From positions 971,001 through 1,035,000 of the forward strand of contig JAVYIN010000005.1 of the NCBI GenBank assembly GCA_035968315.1: a stretch of 64,000 nucleotides of DNA, in the 5' to 3' direction. Under the pieces are notes generated by a model. That model was given only the letters and a program-made list of their open reading frames with translations. It was not told the origin of the DNA and did not search any database. Shown piece after piece: positions 24,803 through 33,376 of the stretch (the first letter of the stretch is position 1; each line of letters opens with the position of its first letter). The translations under genes and the position numbers were made by a program. The DNA is from Nitrospira sp. (GTDB lineage Bacteria; Nitrospirota; Nitrospiria; Nitrospirales; Nitrospiraceae).

Positions 24803-25579
24803 TTATCGCACCCTGGTTCCCGCCGTGCCAATCGGCAAATCCGGATCCAACGGCAGATCCACCCCTCCGCTGTCCTGCCCCTTGCCGAACAGTCTGGCGC
24901 CCAGAATGCCGATCTCATACAGCACCATCATCGGCACCGCCATCAGGAGCATCGTGAAGAGCGTCGCGTCCGGCGTGACGATCGCGGAAATGATCAGCGT
25001 GGTCAGGATCGCATGCCTGCGATACTGGGCGAAGACCTTGCCCGTGACCACGCCCGCGCGCGCCAGCAGCGTCATCGCCAGCGGCAGCTCGAAGGCACAG
25101 CCGAAGATGAGCAAAAACTTCACATTGAAATCGATATAGGTGCCGACGCTCAGCTGCGGGGTGATATCCCGGTCCATGCCGAAGCTCACAAAAAAGTCGA
25201 TGACCAGCGGCAGAATCACGAGATTACAGAACACGAGCCCCAGCCCGAATAGCCCCCCCGCCAGCATGAACAACGGAATGGCCCACCGCTGTTCCTTCGG
25301 CAGCAAGGCCGGCTCGACGAACTTCCAGCACTGATAGAAGATCACCGGCAGGCTCAGAATGATGGCCGAGAGAAACGACACTTTGATGGATGCAAACAGC
25401 GCCTCGGTCGGTCCGTAGAACACCAGCTGATTGGGAAACGGCCGGTTGAGCCACGCGACCATCTCGGCGGAAAACGAAAAGGTGACAATCAGCGCGGTCA
25501 GGATCGTGGCCCCGATGACGATCAATCGCCGCTTGACGGTCTGAATATGGGCGGCCAGCGGATTGATGAGTTGGGCCAT
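24803..25579 (-). CDS. tatC: Sec-independent protein translocase TatC
   Basis: TatC is the receptor of the twin-arginine pathway. The 258-aa product has six membrane segments and family landmarks: the N-terminal cytoplasmic stretch INPLAAHIQTVKRRL, PFPNQLVFYGPTEALFASIKVSFLSAIILSLPVIFYQCWKF with the Pro-rich periplasmic loop, EQRW, and a late IVTPDATLFTMLLMAVPMMVLYEIGI. The ATG at 25579 is clear. TatA/B are not in the window. Confidence 0.95.
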   Translation of the reverse strand: MAQLINPLAAHIQTVKRRLIVIGATILTALIVTFSFSAEMVAWLNRPFPNQLVFYGPTEALFASIKVSFLSAIILSLPVIFYQCWKFVEPALLPKEQRWAIPLFMLAGGLFGLGLVFCNLVILPLVIDFFVSFGMDRDITPQLSVGTYIDFNVKFLLIFGCAFELPLAMTLLARAGVVTGKVFAQYRRHAILTTLIISAIVTPDATLFTMLLMAVPMMVLYEIGILGARLFGKGQDSGGVDLPLDPDLPIGTAGTRVR

Positions 25580-25642
25580 GGTGCGTAGACCGGGCCGGCG
25601 GCTGAACCGGCGGCCCGGGGTGATTCCTTCATCAGCGGCGGG

Positions 25643-25867
25643 TTACCGCTTTGTCTGAAACAGGCGGATCAATTCCGCCATCTTGTCCTTCATCGCCAGC
25701 TTTTCTTTCTGCAACTGCTTCTTCGCGAGTTCTTCCTGCGGCGTCAGCACATGCCGTTTCTGCAATTCCGTCAATTCGCCGTCCAGCCGATGGTGGGTTT
25801 CTTCGATGGTCCGGAATTCATGGCTCGACCGGCGAAGTTGCTCGGCGATTCCCTGCTCCGTCTGCAT
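25643..25867 (-). CDS. DUF465/YdcH-like small coiled-coil protein
   Basis: The 74-aa product is almost wholly helical and charged, with the family pattern RTIEETHHRLDGELTELQKRHVLTPQEELAKKQLQKEKLAMKDKMAELIR. Members are small cytoplasmic helical hairpins of unknown role. The ATG at 25867 follows AGGAGGTGT. It sits between rimI and tatC in the leftward run. Confidence 0.88.
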   Translation of the reverse strand: MQTEQGIAEQLRRSSHEFRTIEETHHRLDGELTELQKRHVLTPQEELAKKQLQKEKLAMKDKMAELIRLFQTKR

Positions 25868-25886
25868 GCCACACCTCCTGGTCAGA

Positions 25887-26405
25887 TTAGTGAGCGGAAA
25901 TGGATCCTCCTTCGATGGCTGACGCACGGCCGTGCCCTGCACCGGTCCTGGAAACAATCGGTTCCAGCTCCATGAGCACGGCATCTTCAATGGGATTGGT
26001 GTAATACTGGCGGCGCGTCGAAACCTCCACAAACCCGAACCGCCGATACAGCGCCAGCGCGGCCTGATTCGACGCACGAACTTCCAGCACCGCGCGGGTG
26101 GCGGCCTGGGCAAGGCCGGTTCGCAACGCCTCTTCGACAAGCCTGGCGGCAATCCCCCGGCGGCGCATGCTGTCGACCACGGCCAGATTCATCAATCGTA
26201 CTTCTTCAAACACGATCCAATAGCAGAGATAGCCAAGAATGCCCCCGGCGTCACGGGCAACCAGAAAATGGGCGAACTGATTCCCCGTCAATTCGGCAGT
26301 CAACATTTTGCGCGTCCAGGGGGCCGAGAAGCAAGCTTCTTCCAGCCGCACCAAATCCGGCAGGTCGTCAAGCGTGGCGGGAACGATCTGGATGGGGCTA
26401 GCCAT
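25887..26405 (-). CDS. rimI: Ribosomal protein S18-alanine N-acetyltransferase-like (RimI)
   Basis: The 172-aa product is a GNAT acetyltransferase: LEEACFSAPWTRKML at the start, acetyl-CoA loop RRRGIAARLVEEAL, and RASNQAALALYRRFGFVEV at the end. The order tsaB-rimI with an 8-nt overlap is the usual one. It acetylates S18 in E. coli; the substrate here is inferred. A short tail beyond ELEPIV is extra. The ATG at 26405 was chosen as it directly precedes the GNAT fold. Confidence 0.9.
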   Translation of the reverse strand: MASPIQIVPATLDDLPDLVRLEEACFSAPWTRKMLTAELTGNQFAHFLVARDAGGILGYLCYWIVFEEVRLMNLAVVDSMRRRGIAARLVEEALRTGLAQAATRAVLEVRASNQAALALYRRFGFVEVSTRRQYYTNPIEDAVLMELEPIVSRTGAGHGRASAIEGGSISAH

Positions 26406-27189
26406 GCGACTTCCTGGCCGGCGGACGCTGGCGACCCGCGCGGGCTGTGGTTTTGATGGCCACACGGGCCTGCCGGCGGGCGACCGGCGAGAGCCCGCCC
26501 GATTGTTCAAATTTCACTTCCGCCTCGGCCCGCTGGACATAGACCGGCGCCACCTCCTCGCCGGCTATTTCCCCGCGGCGCAATCGTTCGATCCCCGCCA
26601 ACCCGACACTGACCGCCGAGGGTTTGGAGAGGCCGGACGGCACCGTGATAACGGATGCCGCCGGACGCAGCGCGGCACGAATCTCCGCCTCCATCGACGT
26701 CCAGCCCTCTCCGAAAAGGACGGTGGCGCCGGTGAGACTCTGGGCGCAGGCCTGAGGTGCGCCCACCTGCTCAGGGAGAATCCGGTCGAGCGTCGTGCCG
26801 TTGCGCCACTGAAATACCGCCCAATACAGCTCCCCCTTGCGGCTCGTGAGGACGGGGCACAATGGAGACTCGTGGCCTTGTAGATTCCACGCCATGGCCT
26901 CAAGCGTCGGAACGAGGGCCAGCGGCAAATCGGTGGCCGCCCGCAAGCCGAGCAGCGTCGCCGCGCCGACCCGCAGGCCGGTAAAGGACCCGGGGCCGAT
27001 GGAGCAGGCCAGCCCATCCAGCTGCGCCAGCGTCATCCCCGCCTCGGCCAATACTCGCTCGATCGCCGGCAACAGCAACGCCCCATGAGAACCGGCCGCC
27101 TCTTGATCCTGCCGCGCCACCACAGCCGCGCCATCAAGGAGCGCCACGCTCTGCCAGGAGGTGGCTGTATCAACCGCCAACACGTTCAT
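26398..27189 (-). CDS. tsaB: tRNA threonylcarbamoyladenosine protein TsaB
   Basis: TsaB scaffolds TsaD in making t6A at position 37 of ANN-decoding tRNAs. The 263-aa product begins VLAVDTATSWQSVAL and has GSHGALLLPAIERVL and SIGPGSFTGLRVGAATLLGL, the TsaB/YeaZ signatures. The C-terminus (about residues 225-263) is a basic tail not seen in E. coli. Its ATG overlaps the upstream lipoprotein stop by 4 nt. Confidence 0.94.
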   Translation of the reverse strand: MNVLAVDTATSWQSVALLDGAAVVARQDQEAAGSHGALLLPAIERVLAEAGMTLAQLDGLACSIGPGSFTGLRVGAATLLGLRAATDLPLALVPTLEAMAWNLQGHESPLCPVLTSRKGELYWAVFQWRNGTTLDRILPEQVGAPQACAQSLTGATVLFGEGWTSMEAEIRAALRPAASVITVPSGLSKPSAVSVGLAGIERLRRGEIAGEEVAPVYVQRAEAEVKFEQSGGLSPVARRQARVAIKTTARAGRQRPPARKSHG

Positions 27190-28064
27190 GAAACTGATCC
27201 AGTGGAAACAGGGCTGGAGGATACCTGACCGAGATCTCCGCTCTTGAGTTCCTGATTGGGCAGGATTTCATGAAACAGCACCTGCACGCTCCCCTGACCC
27301 CGGCCATCTTCCAGAGACACTTTGAACGGACGAAGCAAGCGTGTATCGGCCTTGCCATTGACCGGCAGCACCGCCTCGCCGATGGGCCGGAAGTCCTCGT
27401 ACCGAATCGACGCATCGACCTCGCCATTTCCATTCAGCCGGTCTTCCTGCACAACCAACAACGTCCGCCGGTCGAACCACATGCGCCGAAGTAGCTGCGG
27501 CCCGGCCTGCACAGCATCCTGCCGTACGCCGTACACATCCAGCCGGTACCGGTCGCCGTCTTCGGCCAGTTTTATAGACTCGTCTTTTCCAATCGCGCTC
27601 GTACCCAGCACGCCAGCCATCGCCCAGACGCTGAGCTGAAACGGCCGAGCCATCTTGCCCATCTCGTTCATCTCCGACTGGCGGCCGGTCAAGACCCGTC
27701 CCATCGTCGGCAGCCGCAGCATGTACAGATCCTCCGCCTGCACGAATTCAAACAGCTCTCCTCCGACCGGAGTAAAGCCGCGCAACCGCATGCTGTTGGG
27801 CCGCCGATAATAGACGGCCCCCTCGACCCTGGTCGTAATCGGAATGAGGCCGCCTCGCACCTTGGCACTGAAGAGCCCCTTCATCGTCTGAATCGCGGAC
27901 TCGCGCTGGCGCAAGAGCGTGGTCAATTCTTCGGCCGTCGCCTGCTTGAGCGCCGGTTCTTCACGAACAGGCGCCGTCGCACAGCCGGCCACGAGCAGAC
28001 AGAATACTGTGAAACGTGACACGTGAAGCGTGAACCGTACGCCCTTTTTAAGCCAGGACCACAT
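27186..28064 (-). CDS. LolB-like/DUF4292-type outer-membrane lipoprotein
   Basis: The 292-aa product has a signal peptide ending LLVAGC (Cys about residue 28), a helical start (LTTLLRQRESAIQTMKGLFSAKV) and a beta-rich body with GAVYYRRPNSMRLRGFTPVGGELFEFV, the half-barrel pattern of LolA/LolB-like proteins. It may carry or insert lipoproteins or other lipids. The signal peptide's RFTLHVSRFTVF is encoded by a heptamer repeat. The start overlaps the radA 3' end by 17 nt. Confidence 0.8.
   Translation of the reverse strand: MWSWLKKGVRFTLHVSRFTVFCLLVAGCATAPVREEPALKQATAEELTTLLRQRESAIQTMKGLFSAKVRGGLIPITTRVEGAVYYRRPNSMRLRGFTPVGGELFEFVQAEDLYMLRLPTMGRVLTGRQSEMNEMGKMARPFQLSVWAMAGVLGTSAIGKDESIKLAEDGDRYRLDVYGVRQDAVQAGPQLLRRMWFDRRTLLVVQEDRLNGNGEVDASIRYEDFRPIGEAVLPVNGKADTRLLRPFKVSLEDGRGQGSVQVLFHEILPNQELKSGDLGQVSSSPVSTGSVS
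28009..28037. repeat. Heptamer repeat, locus 2, inside a signal-peptide coding stretch
   Basis: GTGAAAC GTGACAC GTGAAGC GTGAACC, four 7-bp units. Read on the minus strand it encodes RFTLHVSRFTV in the lipoprotein at 28064. Confidence 0.8.
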
Positions 28065-29409
28065 CGAGCGCCTCTCCCACTTCCGTAATTCCGATCAACT
28101 CTATGCCGTCCACCGGCTCGATCTTGGCGATGTTCCGCTCCGGCAACAGGCACCGTTTGAATCCCATCTTCGCCGCTTCGCGGATGCGCAGCTCCGCCTG
28201 GCTCACCGCGCGCACTTCTCCTCCCAATCCCACTTCGCCCAGGACGAGCAAACCGGGCTCAATCGGCACTTCGCGCAAACTCGATGTGACCGCAGCGACG
28301 ATCCCCAGATCGATGGCCGGCTCATCGATATGCATCCCGCCGACCACGTTGACATAGACATCCTGCCCGGAGAGATGCATGCCCAGCCGCTTCTCCATGA
28401 CCGCCAGCAACAGCGAGACCCGGTTCAATTCCACGCCATTCGCCATCCGCTTGGGCATCGCGTAGCTGGTCGAAGACACCAGCGCCTGTAATTCCACGAG
28501 AATCGGCCGGCTCCCTTCGAGGCTCGACACCACCACCGAGCCGGTGCTCCGTTGCGGCCGCTCGGCCAAGAACAATTCGGAGGGATTGCTGACCTCTTCC
28601 AGTCCGCCATCCTTCATCTCGAACACACCGATTTCGTTCGTGGAGCCAAACCGGTTTTTCACCGCCCGCAGAATGCGATAGCTGTGTCCCTTGTCACCTT
28701 CAAAATACAAGACGGTATCCACGATATGTTCCAGCAAGCGCGGGCCCGCAATCGCGCCTTCCTTCGTGACGTGGCCGATGATGAACACCGGGACGCCCGC
28801 CCGCTTGGCAAACCACATCAACTGTCCGGCCACTTCCTGCACCTGGCTGATGCTGCCGGGCGCCGACGTAATCTGTTCGGTATACACGGTCTGGATCGAA
28901 TCGACGACAATCGCCGCCGGCTGGATCTCTTGAATCGCTTTTAGCATTTGTTCGAGGGAGGTCTCGGCCAGGATCAAGAGATTCGGATGTTCGATGCCCA
29001 ACCGCTGCCCGCGCATCTTGATCTGGCGAGGGGATTCTTCCCCGGACACATAGAGCACCGGCGCCTCCTTCGAGGCCAGGCGAGGCAAGGCCTGCAAGAG
29101 CAGCGTGGTCTTGCCGATGCCGGGATCTCCGCCGATCAGAATCACGGCGCCGGGAATCACCCCTCCGCCCAGCACCCGGTCGAACTCCCCGATGCCGGTC
29201 AGCCGCCGGTCTTCTCCGACCACTTCAATCTCCGCAATGGGAGTCGCCTTCGCCTGCGCGGTTTTCATGGCCGCCGGACGCCCCTTGCCGGTCGGCGCCT
29301 GCCGCTCTTCCTTCATCGTGTTCCAGCCGCCGCAATCCGGGCACCGGCCGATCCAGCGAGGCGATTGATGGCCGCAGGCCTGGCAGGAAAAACTGGTTTT
29401 GGCTTTCAT
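28048..29409 (-). CDS. radA: DNA repair protein RadA
   Basis: RadA helps branch migration in recombination. The 453-aa product has the N-terminal zinc knuckle CQACGHQSPRWIGRCPDC, Walker A GGDPGIGKTTL, Walker B-like AAIVVDSIQTVY, the RadA-specific KNRFG motif, and a Lon-like C-terminal domain (about residues 280-453). It heads the leftward run 29409-22426, mostly with overlaps or short gaps. The ATG at 29409 is the only start before the zinc finger. Confidence 0.96.
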   Translation of the reverse strand: MKAKTSFSCQACGHQSPRWIGRCPDCGGWNTMKEERQAPTGKGRPAAMKTAQAKATPIAEIEVVGEDRRLTGIGEFDRVLGGGVIPGAVILIGGDPGIGKTTLLLQALPRLASKEAPVLYVSGEESPRQIKMRGQRLGIEHPNLLILAETSLEQMLKAIQEIQPAAIVVDSIQTVYTEQITSAPGSISQVQEVAGQLMWFAKRAGVPVFIIGHVTKEGAIAGPRLLEHIVDTVLYFEGDKGHSYRILRAVKNRFGSTNEIGVFEMKDGGLEEVSNPSELFLAERPQRSTGSVVVSSLEGSRPILVELQALVSSTSYAMPKRMANGVELNRVSLLLAVMEKRLGMHLSGQDVYVNVVGGMHIDEPAIDLGIVAAVTSSLREVPIEPGLLVLGEVGLGGEVRAVSQAELRIREAAKMGFKRCLLPERNIAKIEPVDGIELIGITEVGEALDVVLA

Positions 29410-29491
29410 CGGAAGAGCCTCACAACAGAGAAGGAACAGGCTTCATACTAATCGAAAGAAGAGGGCAAAGAAACAGCGACCACGGGATCGG

Positions 29492-30376
29492 CTACAGCTT
29501 CTTCCGGATCTCTTTCCACTCTTTGGCGATTTTCGCTTTGCGCGGGGCTTCGCCTTTGGCCGGCTCAGGCACCATGACCGCCTCAAGCCGCCGCTGCAAG
29601 AAGGCCTCGGCAAATGCTTTGGTGCGGCCGATCCCAGTCTTGACCGTTCTCCACCCGGCTTCATGCCACGCATCGATTTGCGCCCCCAATGCCTGCTCGC
29701 CGGGAGGAAGCAATGCGACATAGCCGGGCGGAAACGTGTGCGCCTTCAGCCATGCCCTGACCATGGCCTGTTTGTGAAACCCATCCTCCCCAGTCGCCGA
29801 AGGAACCACATAGATCACGCGATAGTAGAACTGCGTCAGCTTGGCGAGTTCATCCGCCGCATCGGGCATCGGCGTCCGGTCAAATTCCAGCTGGAGGCCG
29901 AGGCCGGGCAATGGATTATTCACCTGCGAGTCATCCACCAGCGCCGGCCACTCGATCACGACGATCGGATTGCGCCGTTCCCAGACCACCAGGTTGGCCT
30001 GGCCTTCTGCCGGGCCGACTCGCGGACTGTCGCCGACTCGAACCTGCACCGGTAAAACGCCCTGCGCCTTCGGAGTATAGGAGAGAAAGGCCCGTCCATC
30101 TCCTCCGGTCATCGCCGTGCCAACCACCTGGCCGTTGACGACCAGCTCAAGCGGTTCCCCCCCCAGCCCTGCGTTCGCCACAAGCCCTTTTGACACCAGC
30201 TTGGCTTCGATGGTCACGGGCTGATTGGGCGAGGTCAGACCGTCCTTCACCCACAGAATCGCGGCGGCCTTGTCGGCCGCCAGGCTATTGTGCGTAGAGA
30301 ATGAGAGCGCAAGGCACGAGAGAAGGCAGGCCCCGCGGAAGAAAAACATCATGGGCCGCATCACCATAGACATCAC
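29492..30376 (-). CDS. Secreted protein with Ig-like N-terminal half, hypothetical
   Basis: The 294-aa product has a signal peptide (ending about SLAADKAA). Residues about 38-130 read like an Ig-like domain (PVTIEAKLV...LELVVNGQVVGTAMTGGDGRAFLSYTPKAQGVLPVQVRVGD). The second half (about 135-290) is an alpha/beta region I do not recognise, with a Lys-rich end. Several start codons cluster between 30376 and 30349; the first is given. Function is unknown. Confidence 0.72.
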   Translation of the reverse strand: MMSMVMRPMMFFFRGACLLSCLALSFSTHNSLAADKAAAILWVKDGLTSPNQPVTIEAKLVSKGLVANAGLGGEPLELVVNGQVVGTAMTGGDGRAFLSYTPKAQGVLPVQVRVGDSPRVGPAEGQANLVVWERRNPIVVIEWPALVDDSQVNNPLPGLGLQLEFDRTPMPDAADELAKLTQFYYRVIYVVPSATGEDGFHKQAMVRAWLKAHTFPPGYVALLPPGEQALGAQIDAWHEAGWRTVKTGIGRTKAFAEAFLQRRLEAVMVPEPAKGEAPRKAKIAKEWKEIRKKL

Positions 30377-30397
30377 GGTGGAGAGAAACAGAACGAA

Positions 30398-30865
30398 TCA
30401 GGCTTTCAATGCCTCGAGGACTTCCTCGACATGCCCCGTCACCTTGACCTTGCGGAAGATCGCCTTGAGCAGGCCTTGTTGATCGATGACAAACGTGCTG
30501 CGCTCGATGCCCCAATACTTCTTGCCGTACATGCTCTTCTCTTTATAGACCCCATAGGCATTGGCGGCTGTCTTCTCTGTGTCACTGAGCAGCGTAAACG
30601 GCAAACTGAACTTCTTGATGAACTTCTGATGGGAGGCCTGCCCGTCGAAACTCACGCCCACGACCACGGCCCCGGCTTTCTTGATCGGCGCCATCGAATC
30701 GCGAAAATCGCAGGACTCCTGCGTGCACCCCGGCGTATCGTCCTTCGGATAGAAATACACCACCACCTGCTTCCCCTTGAAATCCTTCAAGGACACCCTA
30801 TTGCCGTCCTGATCCGGCAGCCCCAATTCCGGCGCCTTCTCTCCGATGGCCAATTCCTTGCTCAT
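30398..30865 (-). CDS. bcp: Thioredoxin-dependent peroxiredoxin BCP/PrxQ
   Basis: This enzyme reduces peroxides with thioredoxin. The 155-aa product has the catalytic YFYPKDDTPGCTQESCDFRD with peroxidatic and resolving cysteines five residues apart, as in alpha-type PrxQ, plus GVSFDGQASHQKFIKKFSLPFTLLSD. The ATG at 30865 gives normal length and follows a GGAGCGGAGC stretch. It is probably cytoplasmic. Upstream frame extension to 30898 lacks support. Confidence 0.95.
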   Translation of the reverse strand: MSKELAIGEKAPELGLPDQDGNRVSLKDFKGKQVVVYFYPKDDTPGCTQESCDFRDSMAPIKKAGAVVVGVSFDGQASHQKFIKKFSLPFTLLSDTEKTAANAYGVYKEKSMYGKKYWGIERSTFVIDQQGLLKAIFRKVKVTGHVEEVLEALKA

Positions 30866-30928
30866 GCTCCGCTCCTCTGCTCCGCTTCGCGCTCCCAATC
30901 TCGACGATCCGCCCCCACACCCCGCTGG

Positions 30929-31381
30929 CTATCGCCCACCCATGCCACTCCGCCGATTGGGATTCTGCGGCGCGGCGACTTTCTTTTCTTCCGTCTCAGG
31001 ATTGCCGTAGGGCGACAGCGCCGGTGAATCCCAAATAATTTTATCCCCCGGCGCAAAATTGGCCGCCTCGATAAACTGCTTCCGCGCCGCCTCCGTCTCG
31101 CCCAGCGCATTGAGGGCCAAGGCATAATTGTAATGGGCCGGACCCGACTGGGGCGCCGCCGTTACTGTCTGGGAGAAATACCCCTTCGCCGCGTCAAAAT
31201 CCCGTGCCCGGTAAGCTTGCGTCCCCTGCTCATTCAGGCTCAAGGCCAGCGGGGAGGCTCCGGCCTCCAAGGCCAGCGGCACCAACGGCTTGGCCTTGTT
31301 TTTGGAACAGGCCGCCGCGCTGACCAGCAACAGCACAACGCCCAGCAGCGCCAGAGCAGTTGTCACCCGCCGATGCATCAT
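30929..31381 (-). CDS. TPR-repeat lipoprotein
   Basis: The 150-aa product has a lipoprotein signal peptide (LLLVSAAAC, Cys about residue 25) and a pair of TPR-like helices (LNEQGTQAYRARDFDAAKGYFSQTV, AHYNYALALNALGETEAARKQFIEAA). The C-terminal 45 residues are Pro/Asn-rich and disordered. It likely takes part in envelope protein contacts. It is 4 nt from the DUF507 gene upstream. Confidence 0.82.
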   Translation of the reverse strand: MMHRRVTTALALLGVVLLLVSAAACSKNKAKPLVPLALEAGASPLALSLNEQGTQAYRARDFDAAKGYFSQTVTAAPQSGPAHYNYALALNALGETEAARKQFIEAANFAPGDKIIWDSPALSPYGNPETEEKKVAAPQNPNRRSGMGGR

Positions 31382-31385
31382 GCCA

Positions 31386-31661
31386 TCACCCTCTGCTATG
31401 CCTGCGAAGCTCTTCCTCAAAGGTCTTCCGATACAGCACCTCCCACTCGGAGCTGCCTTCGACAATCCCCCGCGAATAGGAGGAGAGCTTGGCTCTGACC
31501 TTCCGGTCGATGTCTTCTTCCTGCGCCAGCTCCGCCGCCAGGACCTTCTTAATATCCTTCAGCACCGGCCCGTCCTCGCCCGTCATCTTGACCAGCGGGC
31601 TCTTCTTCACCGCCTGCAGGATGATGTGGGAGAGATGGCTGACTTTATCTTCACTCAACAT
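31386..31661 (-). CDS. DUF507-family protein (copy 2)
   Basis: The 91-aa product is helical and charged, with DKVSHLSHIILQAVKK at the start and EEDIDRKVRAKLSSY in the middle, both typical of DUF507. Members often occur in tandem, as here. Function is unknown. A heptamer-repeat hairpin separates it from the sister gene. Confidence 0.85.
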   Translation of the reverse strand: MLSEDKVSHLSHIILQAVKKSPLVKMTGEDGPVLKDIKKVLAAELAQEEDIDRKVRAKLSSYSRGIVEGSSEWEVLYRKTFEEELRRHSRG

Positions 31662-31670
31662 ATCAAATCC

Positions 31671-31759
31671 GTGAAACGTGAGACGTAAAAGGTGAAAGGA
31701 GCTTCAAGAACACGCTCAATCATGCCGCGTTTCACGTTTTACCTTTCACATTTCACGCA
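31671..31759. repeat. Heptamer repeat, locus 3 (inverted arms)
   Basis: The left arm (31671-31699) is GTGAAAC GTGAGAC GTAAAAG GTGAAAG; the right arm (31726-31759) is its near reverse complement. The arms could fold into a hairpin with a loop of about 26 nt. It fills the gap between the two DUF507 genes. Confidence 0.78.
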
Positions 31760-32041
31760 TTACAGGATGATCCCCCGCTCGCGCACCAGCTTCGTCTTCA
31801 CCATCGTGAACATCTTCTGGTAATCGACCTGGCCCTGTTCGATTTGCTTTTCGTAGGCCTTGAGCATCTGCCGCACTTCCGCATTCAGCTTGTCTTCGAT
31901 CGACAGCTCACCGGTGATCGCCTGATCAATCGCCTCGACAAAGGCCTTGCGATCTCCCGTGATCTCCAGATGCCCATCCTGTTGCAAGCGGGTGGCGAGC
32001 GATTCGGCCATGTGCCGGACACGTTCTTTCGACAGCCGCAT
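31760..32041 (-). CDS. DUF507-family protein (copy 1)
   Basis: The 93-aa product begins MRLSKERVRHMAESLATRLQQDGHLEI and ends with YQKMFTMVKTKLVRERGIIL, typical of DUF507. It is related to the downstream copy in layout and length. The ATG at 32041 is 4 nt from the upstream stop, so it is coupled to the cyclophilin-like gene. Function is unknown. Confidence 0.86.
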   Translation of the reverse strand: MRLSKERVRHMAESLATRLQQDGHLEITGDRKAFVEAIDQAITGELSIEDKLNAEVRQMLKAYEKQIEQGQVDYQKMFTMVKTKLVRERGIIL

Positions 32042-32045
32042 CGGG

Positions 32046-32429
32046 TTACACGCGCTCCACGCGAATGGTCGGCGCTTCCATGACCCGGCGCAATTGCGAC
32101 GCATCGCCGACGATCTTGCCGATCACATTGACGCGATCGGCGGGCACAGGATCAGGCCCCATGCTCATGGGCGTCCGGCCGAAGAAAATAGCCAGCACTT
32201 GTCCGGCTCCCCAAAAAGCCACATCGCCGACCTTGACCTGATTCGTCGCCGTCTCGCGATAATCCTTCACGCCGGGCAGCTTGAAATAGAACTCCTCCCC
32301 CCACGTATTGATCGGCGCGTCGATCGGCAGCGCGGCGTAGACCTCGCCGGCCGTTTTCGACGGCTTGAGCTCCGCTTCGAGTTGAATCCCCCCGACCGTG
32401 ATGCGAATCCGCTTGGCTGGTTCTGTCAT
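32046..32429 (-). CDS. Cyclophilin-like fold protein
   Basis: The 127-aa product reads KRIRITVGGIQLEAELKPSKTAGEVYAALPIDAPINTWGEEFYF, then VGDVAFWGAGQVLAIFFGRTPMS. This matches the small cyclophilin-like family, which shares the cyclophilin barrel but lacks the catalytic Arg motif of true isomerases. It is cytoplasmic. It heads a short leftward operon with two DUF507 genes. Confidence 0.85.
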   Translation of the reverse strand: MTEPAKRIRITVGGIQLEAELKPSKTAGEVYAALPIDAPINTWGEEFYFKLPGVKDYRETATNQVKVGDVAFWGAGQVLAIFFGRTPMSMGPDPVPADRVNVIGKIVGDASQLRRVMEAPTIRVERV

Positions 32430-32569
32430 GACGTGCGCTGATCCCCATGGAAAGTAAGGCAATCGCGGTGGAAACCGCCGGTGACTGCGGACTCTAACCG
32501 GTCTCCTCTTCTGAAATCAAGGCAACGGGGTGGCAGCGGGATTCGGCATCCTGCTAGAATCGAGACCAG

Positions 32570-33376
32570 ATGTTGACCTCTACCTTTGTGCTCCTCTCAG
32601 GTGTCGGCCCGGCGACCGAACGCCGCTTTTGGCAAGAGGGCCTCCTTACCTGGGAGCACTTCCTCAAGCAACCACGGATCTCCGGCCTCTCACCCCATCG
32701 GAAACAATGGTACGACGGAGAACTCGCTCTGGCACAGGCCCAATTTGACGCCGGCCACCTGCCCTATTTTGCCTCCCGCCTTCCCAGCCGGGAACACTGG
32801 CGGTTTTTCCCGGTCAATCCGTCACGGACACTCTATCTCGACATTGAAACCACCGGCACGGCGCCGCATGAGGGCGAGGTCACGCTCGTCGGCCTGCATC
32901 GCAACGGCGAAACGCTCAGCCTGATCCGGGGCGAAAACCTCACCTCCGACCGGCTCCAAGCCGAGCTGGATCAATGCGATCTGCTCGTGACATTCTTCGG
33001 CTCGACATTCGACGTCCCCTACCTGCGGGCGAAATTCCCCCGCCTCACGTTCTCCATGCCCCATTTCGATCTCTGTTTCGCCGCCCGCCGCGTCGGCCGC
33101 CGGGGCGGGTTAAAACAGATCGAACACGACATCGGGATCGAGCGGGCCTCGGCACTGCAGGGACTCGACGGCTGGGACGCCGTGCGCTTGTGGACCGACT
33201 GGTGTGCCGGAGATGCCGCGGCCCTTGAGTTGCTCCGGGACTACAATGCCGCCGACACGGCCAATCTCGCCCCGCTGGCCCGCCTGCTGTATGACGAGCT
33301 GCTCACACGATTTGGCCCGCCCTCCGCCGGCGGACTCGGGCCAGCCACCGCCCGCGAGCAGGGGGCCCCGCTATGA
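32570..33376 (+). CDS. RNase H-like 3'-5' exonuclease (YprB-type)
   Basis: The 268-aa product starts with a helix-hairpin-like stretch (LLSGVGPATERRFWQEGLLTWEHFL) and continues with a DnaQ-like domain. Motif Exo I is LYLDIETTGTAP, Exo II is around LVTFFGSTFDVPYLRAKFP and Exo III around LRDYNAADTANLAPLARLL. Together these supply four metal-binding acids. It may trim DNA or RNA. Its stop overlaps the PP2C start (ATGA), and the start at 32570 is divergent from the cyclophilin-like gene. Confidence 0.85.
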   Translation: MLTSTFVLLSGVGPATERRFWQEGLLTWEHFLKQPRISGLSPHRKQWYDGELALAQAQFDAGHLPYFASRLPSREHWRFFPVNPSRTLYLDIETTGTAPHEGEVTLVGLHRNGETLSLIRGENLTSDRLQAELDQCDLLVTFFGSTFDVPYLRAKFPRLTFSMPHFDLCFAARRVGRRGGLKQIEHDIGIERASALQGLDGWDAVRLWTDWCAGDAAALELLRDYNAADTANLAPLARLLYDELLTRFGPPSAGGLGPATAREQGAPL

